A model generated the notes under the pieces. The model did not search any database, was not told where the DNA came from, and saw nothing but the letters and a program-made list of their open reading frames with translations. The translations under genes and the position numbers were made by a program. 64,000 nucleotides of DNA, taken from the NCBI GenBank assembly GCA_965246905.1, contig CBDFFZ010000020.1:1-64000 (forward strand). The letters are read 5' to 3'. Shown here one piece after another: positions 58,860 to 64,000 of this stretch (positions are counted from its first letter, which is position 1; each line of letters opens with the position of its first letter). This DNA is from UBA1952 sp965246905. Lineage in GTDB: Bacteria; Bacteroidota; Bacteroidia; Chitinophagales; Chitinophagaceae.

Positions 58860-59273
58860 TCATTTTTGGATTCGGATCTCACGAAGAATCGGATTATTTT
58901 CTGTTTGTTGTTTTAGGTACATATATACTTTATAGTTGCCCGAAACAGTGATCAGGCTGCCAACACAGAATATAATATTATTGGCAGGCGCGTTGCCGGT
59001 ATGCTTAAAATCAAAATCCTGCACATTATTTTTTCGAAAAAAGTCGCGAAGCACCATTTGTGCCTGTGTGCGGCTATAAGTATTTTGGTTTTTATTGATA
59101 GTAATATCTACTGAACTACCAAAATAACCGGCAAGACTTACAGCATCGCCGGATTTCATGGCCAGTTCTATATTATTGAGTGTTACACTTTGTGCTGATG
59201 ACACATTGAAAACGAATGTGAAAGTCAGCAAAAGTGTAAAGAGTCTGCGAAGATTTGAATTGCTCATTACCAT
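58860..59273 (-). CDS. DUF4783 family secreted protein
   Basis: The 137-aa protein has a signal peptide (RLFTLLLTFTFVFNVSSAQ) and an NTF2-like fold: VTLNNIELAMKSGDAVSLAG with YFGSSVDITI, SRTQAQMVLRDFFRKN and YKVYMYLKQQ. DUF4783 is a Bacteroidota family without a defined role. Either ATG at 59273 or 59267 could start it. Confidence 0.88.
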   Translation of the reverse strand: MVMSNSNLRRLFTLLLTFTFVFNVSSAQSVTLNNIELAMKSGDAVSLAGYFGSSVDITINKNQNTYSRTQAQMVLRDFFRKNNVQDFDFKHTGNAPANNIIFCVGSLITVSGNYKVYMYLKQQTENNPILREIRIQK

Positions 59274-59540
59274 TAGAGAGAAATCAGAATGAATACTATC
59301 TATATAAGGTCACAAACCGTGCCAAACTCTGTGATTGTTCAATAATTCTTTCACAATCAGTCGTTATTGATGTAAAAGAAGGCAATAAATCATACATATC
59401 CGGCACAAAAAGAATAAACATTCGCTAAAATAGAACATTTTTTAACGAAACACCTTATTAAGAAGGCTCACTTGTTCTGGACCGGAACGGCCTACCGGTA
59501 AGTGCGTGCTCTTAGCTCTTAGCTTTTAAGTGCAAGACCT

Positions 59541-59548
59541 TAGCTTTG
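59541..59548 (+). promoter_or_regulatory. Promoter -7 box directly before gpmI
   Basis: TAGCTTTG matches TAnnTTTG and ends 5 bp before the ATG at 59554, implying a leaderless or near-leaderless mRNA and excluding the GTG at 59530 as start. Confidence 0.6.
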
Positions 59549-59553
59549 CGCAT

Positions 59554-61110
59554 ATGTCAAGGAAAGCAATGCTACTCATTATGGACGGCTGGGGCCACGG
59601 TAAAATTCCTGCTGCAAGCGCTATTGCAAATGCACGGATTCCCTTCGTTCAATCGCTCTATAGCCAGTATCCAAATACCGAATTAATTACCTGCGGTGAA
59701 GATGTAGGGCTTCCTGAAGGCCAAATGGGCAATTCGGAAGTAGGCCACCTCAATCTCGGTGCAGGCCGCATTGTGTACCAGGAGCTGCAACGCATAAATG
59801 TAGCTGTACGGGATGGAGCCTTAGCACAAAGCCCGGTGCTCAATGCAGCATTTAATGTAGCAAAGTCAACCGGCAAGACTTTGCATTTCATTGGCTTGGT
59901 TTCAGATGGCGGTGTGCATTCAAATACTTCGCACCTGAAAGCGTTGTGTACTTATGCACAAAAAGCAGGGGTACCAAAAGTAGCCATACATGCTTTTACA
60001 GACGGCCGCGATACCGACCCGAAAAGCGGCTATGAATACCTTAGAGATCTGCAGGTGCATCTGGATGAGACCGGGGCATTTATTGCTACAGTATGTGGCC
60101 GTTATTATGCTATGGACCGCGATAAACGCTGGGAGCGTGTAAAGCTGGCATACGATCTGCTGGTGCGCGGCGCAGGCCATCCTGCCAAAAATGCGCTTGA
60201 AGCAATAAAGGAAAGCTATGCAGCCGGCATTACCGATGAATTTATTAAGCCGATTGTGATCTGCGATGCTGCAAATCATCCACTGGCTACTATTGGTGAA
60301 GATGATGTTGTGATCTGCTTTAATTTTCGTACAGATCGTTGTCGCGAGATTACCGAAGTGCTTACGCAAAAAGCATTCGCTGAGCAGGGCATGGGCCCGT
60401 TGAAGCTTCATTATATTACGATGACCCAATATGATGCCTCGTTTAAAGATGTAGGGGTCATTTTTCATAATGATAACTTAGTAAATACCATTGGCGAAGT
60501 GCTGGCCGAAAATGGCAAAAAGCAGATCCGTATTGCCGAAACAGAGAAATATCCGCACGTAACTTTCTTCTTTTCCGGAGGCAGGGAAACGCCCTTCGAG
60601 GGCGAGCGGCGCATTATGTGCCCTTCCCCAAAAGAGGTCGCTACTTATGATCTGAAACCGGAGATGAGCGCGCGGGACATTACTGAAGCCATCCTCCCGG
60701 AGCTGGAAGCAGAAAGCGCAGATTTTATTTGCCTGAATTTTGCCAATACCGATATGGTTGGTCATACAGGGGTCTGGGAAGCCGCCATCAAAGCCGCCGA
60801 AACCGTTGATGAATGCGTGAGCCGGATTGTTCCTTTAGCACTGCAGCATGGCTATGCAATCTTTCTCACCGCCGATCACGGCAATGCGGATTATATGGTG
60901 AATGAGGATGGCACACCAAATACGGCGCACACGTTGAATCCGGTGCCGCTGTTCCTCATCTCAAAGGATTATGGAGGTTCCCTACAACCCGGCAAGCTCG
61001 GCGATATTGCCCCGACCATACTTGCCTACATGGGCATTGCCATACCAGCAGAAATGACGGGCCGGATTCTTATTGAAGCGCCCGAAAGTAGTTCAAGCAT
61101 TATAGCTTAG
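59554..61110 (+). CDS. gpmI: 2,3-bisphosphoglycerate-independent phosphoglycerate mutase
   Basis: The 518-aa alkaline-phosphatase-superfamily enzyme has LLIMDGWGHG, the phosphoserine motif GQMGNSEVGHLNLGAGR, AFTDGRDTDP, FFSGGRETPFEGERR and the metal site LTADHGNADYMVN. It interconverts 3- and 2-phosphoglycerate. The next gene starts 13 bp downstream and pyruvate kinase follows, so two glycolytic genes flank a membrane protein in one probable operon. The start is the ATG at 59554. Confidence 0.96.
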   Translation: MSRKAMLLIMDGWGHGKIPAASAIANARIPFVQSLYSQYPNTELITCGEDVGLPEGQMGNSEVGHLNLGAGRIVYQELQRINVAVRDGALAQSPVLNAAFNVAKSTGKTLHFIGLVSDGGVHSNTSHLKALCTYAQKAGVPKVAIHAFTDGRDTDPKSGYEYLRDLQVHLDETGAFIATVCGRYYAMDRDKRWERVKLAYDLLVRGAGHPAKNALEAIKESYAAGITDEFIKPIVICDAANHPLATIGEDDVVICFNFRTDRCREITEVLTQKAFAEQGMGPLKLHYITMTQYDASFKDVGVIFHNDNLVNTIGEVLAENGKKQIRIAETEKYPHVTFFFSGGRETPFEGERRIMCPSPKEVATYDLKPEMSARDITEAILPELEAESADFICLNFANTDMVGHTGVWEAAIKAAETVDECVSRIVPLALQHGYAIFLTADHGNADYMVNEDGTPNTAHTLNPVPLFLISKDYGGSLQPGKLGDIAPTILAYMGIAIPAEMTGRILIEAPESSSSIIA

Positions 61111-61123
61111 TTTGCAGCCTTTC

Positions 61124-63136
61124 ATGCAAGTCTTCCTCTGGATCCTCGCAGCCCTTACCACTGCCGCCGCCGGGTATTTTACGTACCGGGCAGATATAAA
61201 GCGATTAGTACCCTACCCCTGGCTTTCCGCCCTGTTGCGGATGGTCGTTGTAGCGCTCGTATGGCTGCTCCTGCTTGCGCCTTCTATCTCCATTACTAAA
61301 AAAGAAACCCAACAGCCGGTAGTCGTTTTTTTGCAGGATGAATCGGCTTCTATCCCGCCCGCACTGAAAGGTGATACAGCTACTTACCGCACGGAAGCGC
61401 AGAACCTGCTCGCTAAACTAAAGTCGAAATTCCGGGTAGTAACTTGGGGCTTTGGCGGCGGCATACAAAGCGATTCTTTGTTCCACTACCGGCAGCCTGC
61501 TACGGATATTGCTGCAGCATTGGCGCAAGCGCAGGAATTTTATGGCGGCCAAAACCTGGGTGCTGTGGTTATGGCTACCGATGGCCGGTTCAACCAGGGC
61601 ATTCATCCGCTGTTCCAAAGCCTGGCGCTGGGCAGTCCGCTTTACAGTATTGCGCTTGGCGATACAGCTTTGGCAAAAGATCTCCGCATTGCTCAAACGT
61701 ACGCCAACCGTACTGCCGCGCTCAACAGCCAGTTTGAGCTAAGAGCTGATATCCTTGCGCTCAATTGTGCGGGATACAATGGCAATGTACAGCTTTCGGA
61801 GGGCAGCACCACGCTTCAAAGCACGCCGCTTTCGGTGAATACTGCCCGCTATGATCGTTCCGTTTCCTTTACAATAAAAGCCACAACACCCGGCCTGCAT
61901 CATTATATTATTATAGCGCCTGCGGCAGATGGAGAGCAGAATATTTCCAATAATCGCCGTGACGTTTTTATACAGGTTGTGGAAGAAAAAAAATCTGTAT
62001 TGATCCTCGCAGCCGCACCGCACCCGGATGTGAATGCGCTGCGCGAGGCGCTTGCCGGGCTGGATGCGTATAATGTAACAGTAAAAACCGTCGATGCCGC
62101 ACCTGCATCCTTCAATGATTACCAAGTGGTAATTTTGCATGGGTTGCCTTCGCCCGGTATAAATTTGCCGGCACTTACCGGTAAGCCTGTCTGGTATATT
62201 CTCTCAGGCTCTTCTGCAAATGCAGTACCAACTTCAGCAGGCAATATCAACATCAGAGCAGGCTCATCACATGATGTTGCCCCGACTGTAAATACGTCTT
62301 TTTCCAGTTTCGGATTACCGCAGCGTATAGCGGTTGTTGCCGACCGTCTCCCACCGCTCAGTGTGCCTATGGGCAACATTACCGCGGGTGCAAATACCCA
62401 GGTACTCTTTACACAAAAAAGTGGCGCGCTGCCCTTGTGGTTGGTGCAATCGGGTACGGTACCACAGGCGGTATTGGCTGGTGAGGGCATCTGGCGCTGG
62501 CGTTTGTATGAATACCGGTATTTTCATAATCATGAAGTGGTGGATGAATGCATCCGCCAAACGGTATCTGCGCTTGCAGCAAATGCAAATACGAATCCAT
62601 TCCGCGTAGAGCTGCCCAAATATGAATGGAGCGATGGCGAGAATATTACGCTCAATGCGTATCTTCTTAATGCAACAGGCGAGCAGACAAATACCCCCGA
62701 TGCATCCCTTACAATTCGCGACAGTGCAGGCAAGGCGCAGGCCTTTACCTTTGAGCGCAGCGGCAATGCTTACCGGTTGAATATGGGCCTACAGCCGGGA
62801 GGCACCTACAGCTATGCTGCCAAAACCGTTTATAACGGCAAAGCATTCAACGCTACCGGGTCATTCGTAGTTGCGGGAACGCCGATAGAATTAATGGAAA
62901 CCGGCGCTGATTATCCGTTGCTTTATAATCTCTCGAAAAAATACAGCGGGGCGGCTTTTACAAGAGCCAATATGCAGGCAGTGTACGATAGTATCGCCAA
63001 TAATCAAAATATTCGTCCACTCATTCAAACAAGCGAGGAAACCCTACCGCTGGTTGACTGGAAATGGTATTTCTTTTTGATCCTTATAACAGCTGCGGCA
63101 GAGTGGCTGCTGCGGAAGTACTGGCTGGCGCAGTAG
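61124..63136 (+). CDS. Membrane-anchored VWA-like protein of the BatA/glutamine-amidotransferase-like type
   Basis: The 670-aa protein has two N-terminal spans (about residues 1-18 and 30-50), then a von-Willebrand-A-like region with VVVFLQDESASIPPAL (degenerate MIDAS, D-E-S-x-S), VVMATDGRFNQG and GSPLYSIALGD. A large beta-rich region and one C-terminal span (WYFFLILITAAAEWLLRKYW) follow. This layout is common in Bacteroidota membrane proteins beside glycolytic genes; the function is unknown. The ATG at 61124 follows the gpmI stop by 13 bp. Confidence 0.8.
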   Translation: MQVFLWILAALTTAAAGYFTYRADIKRLVPYPWLSALLRMVVVALVWLLLLAPSISITKKETQQPVVVFLQDESASIPPALKGDTATYRTEAQNLLAKLKSKFRVVTWGFGGGIQSDSLFHYRQPATDIAAALAQAQEFYGGQNLGAVVMATDGRFNQGIHPLFQSLALGSPLYSIALGDTALAKDLRIAQTYANRTAALNSQFELRADILALNCAGYNGNVQLSEGSTTLQSTPLSVNTARYDRSVSFTIKATTPGLHHYIIIAPAADGEQNISNNRRDVFIQVVEEKKSVLILAAAPHPDVNALREALAGLDAYNVTVKTVDAAPASFNDYQVVILHGLPSPGINLPALTGKPVWYILSGSSANAVPTSAGNINIRAGSSHDVAPTVNTSFSSFGLPQRIAVVADRLPPLSVPMGNITAGANTQVLFTQKSGALPLWLVQSGTVPQAVLAGEGIWRWRLYEYRYFHNHEVVDECIRQTVSALAANANTNPFRVELPKYEWSDGENITLNAYLLNATGEQTNTPDASLTIRDSAGKAQAFTFERSGNAYRLNMGLQPGGTYSYAAKTVYNGKAFNATGSFVVAGTPIELMETGADYPLLYNLSKKYSGAAFTRANMQAVYDSIANNQNIRPLIQTSEETLPLVDWKWYFFLILITAAAEWLLRKYWLAQ

Positions 63137-63252
63137 TCAATATTGAGAATTAATAATGAAGAATTAATAATTGGACACGCTGCTGCACCTAATAACTTGC
63201 ATGATTTATTGGTAAATCTTAATACAGAAATCTGCAATCAAAAATTCAAATC

Positions 63253-64000
63253 ATGCTCTTACATAAAACCAAAATCATCGCCACTGTTGGCCCCGCTTCG
63301 AATACTTATGAAAAGCTGCTGGCGCTGGTGCACGAAGGTGTCAACGTCTTCCGGCTCAACTTTTCGCACGGTACGCACGAGCAGCACGAATCGGTGATGA
63401 GGCATGTTCGCCGCATCAATGAGGAGCATTTGTTCAATATTGCTATCCTGGCCGATTTACAGGGGCCAAAGCTGCGCGTGGGCGAGATCAAAGACAATGC
63501 GCTGGATTTGAAAATGGGCGATGAATTCCTGTTTGTGAATGAACCCTGTATGGGCACACTGGACTGCATTTATATCTCCTACCCCAATTTTGCAAATGAT
63601 GTACGGATAGGCGAAAAAATATTGCTGGACGATGGTAAACTGGAGGTACTGGTCATCGAGATACTGCCCGAAGGTAAGGTTCGTGTGAAGGTGATAGTGC
63701 CGGGTATTCTATCTTCCAAAAAAGGCGTGAACCTGCCGGATACAAAAATTTCCCTTCCCTCACTTTCTGAAAAAGACCTGCGCGATCTTGATTTTATTAT
63801 CGCTCAGAATCTTGATTGGGTAGCCTTATCGTTTGTGCGCCGGCCGGAAGATGTAACTGCGCTGCGCGCGATCCTGAAAGAAAAAGGAAGCCCGGCAAAG
63901 ATCATCTCAAAAATAGAAAAGCCGGAAGCACTGGAGCACCTCCGCGAGATCATTCTTGCCTCCGATGCCGTAATGGTAGCGCGCGGCGACCTGGGCGTAG
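63253..64000 (+). CDS. pyk: Pyruvate kinase, 3' end beyond the window
   Basis: The open frame continues past the window end, so it is partial. The first 249 residues begin MLLHKTKIIATVGPASNTYE, then VFRLNFSHGTHEQHESVM, ILADLQGPKLRVGE and SKIEKPEALEHL, ending at VMVARGDLGV. These are the substrate and metal-binding motifs of pyruvate kinase, which makes pyruvate and ATP from phosphoenolpyruvate. It starts 116 bp after the VWA-like gene. Confidence 0.95.
   Translation, partial: MLLHKTKIIATVGPASNTYEKLLALVHEGVNVFRLNFSHGTHEQHESVMRHVRRINEEHLFNIAILADLQGPKLRVGEIKDNALDLKMGDEFLFVNEPCMGTLDCIYISYPNFANDVRIGEKILLDDGKLEVLVIEILPEGKVRVKVIVPGILSSKKGVNLPDTKISLPSLSEKDLRDLDFIIAQNLDWVALSFVRRPEDVTALRAILKEKGSPAKIISKIEKPEALEHLREIILASDAVMVARGDLGV

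Overview
This 64 kb window is chromosomal DNA of a member of the Bacteroidota, most likely from the Chitinophagales/Chitinophagaceae. I place it there on several grounds: gldF-gldG gliding/ABC genes, many promoters with the TAnnTTTG -7 box instead of sigma70 boxes, prs followed by rplY, DUF4783, an ABC permease fused to an M1 peptidase, and moderate GC. No plasmid or phage backbone is visible. Most genes are ordinary core metabolism and housekeeping, separated by small repeat-rich gaps.

Region by region. 1-1.75 kb: a secreted protein usually mislabelled asparagine synthetase B, and a YjbR protein. 1745-5226: a complete IS1595-family transposon with 25-bp terminal inverted repeats and an 8-bp target duplication. 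It carries its transposase, a separately promoted and terminated RNA that looks like a circularly permuted class II tRNA, an unknown 214-aa protein, an XRE-ImmA protease-regulator and a 45-aa lysine-rich protein. 5.2-12.9 kb: thioesterase, SGNH hydrolase, aldehyde dehydrogenase, phosphohexomutase, SRP RNA, transaldolase, Pgi/Pmi isomerase, YraN, nusG, secE and tRNA-Trp. 13-17.6 kb: an ABC exporter whose permease is fused to an M1 aminopeptidase. 17.8-25.5 kb: cold-shock protein, PepD, a class D beta-lactamase-like lipoprotein, an M23 peptidase, gldF, gldG and a DUF4340-like partner. 25.9-32.6 kb: arginase, YdeI, OsmC, an epimerase/membrane-protein/GbsR group, prs and rplY. 32.9-34.05 kb: an AT-richer HNH-nuclease islet bracketed by inverted palindromic repeats. 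34.2-45.6 kb: M20 dipeptidase, a YoeB-type toxin-antitoxin pair, a membrane glycosyltransferase-like protein, a thioredoxin, a FUSC transporter, prfC, small proteins and a GlxA-type regulator. 45.8-52.7 kb: M13 peptidase, pyruvate carboxylase and ispH. 52.7-53.75 kb: a gene-free repeat block with a perfect-register 15 x 21-bp degenerate array and a MITE-like nested palindrome. 53.7-64 kb: a ligase-associated exonuclease, an SDR, UvrD/PcrA, DUF4783, then gpmI, a membrane protein and the start of pyruvate kinase.

Phosphohexomutase, Pgi/Pmi, transaldolase, Prs, GpmI, pyruvate kinase and pyruvate carboxylase cover central sugar metabolism. SecE, NusG, SRP RNA, L25, RF3 and tRNA-Trp serve translation and export. 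The accessory signals worth attention are the IS1595 transposon with its permuted tRNA-like RNA and XRE-ImmA cargo, the HNH islet, and the intergenic repeat families.
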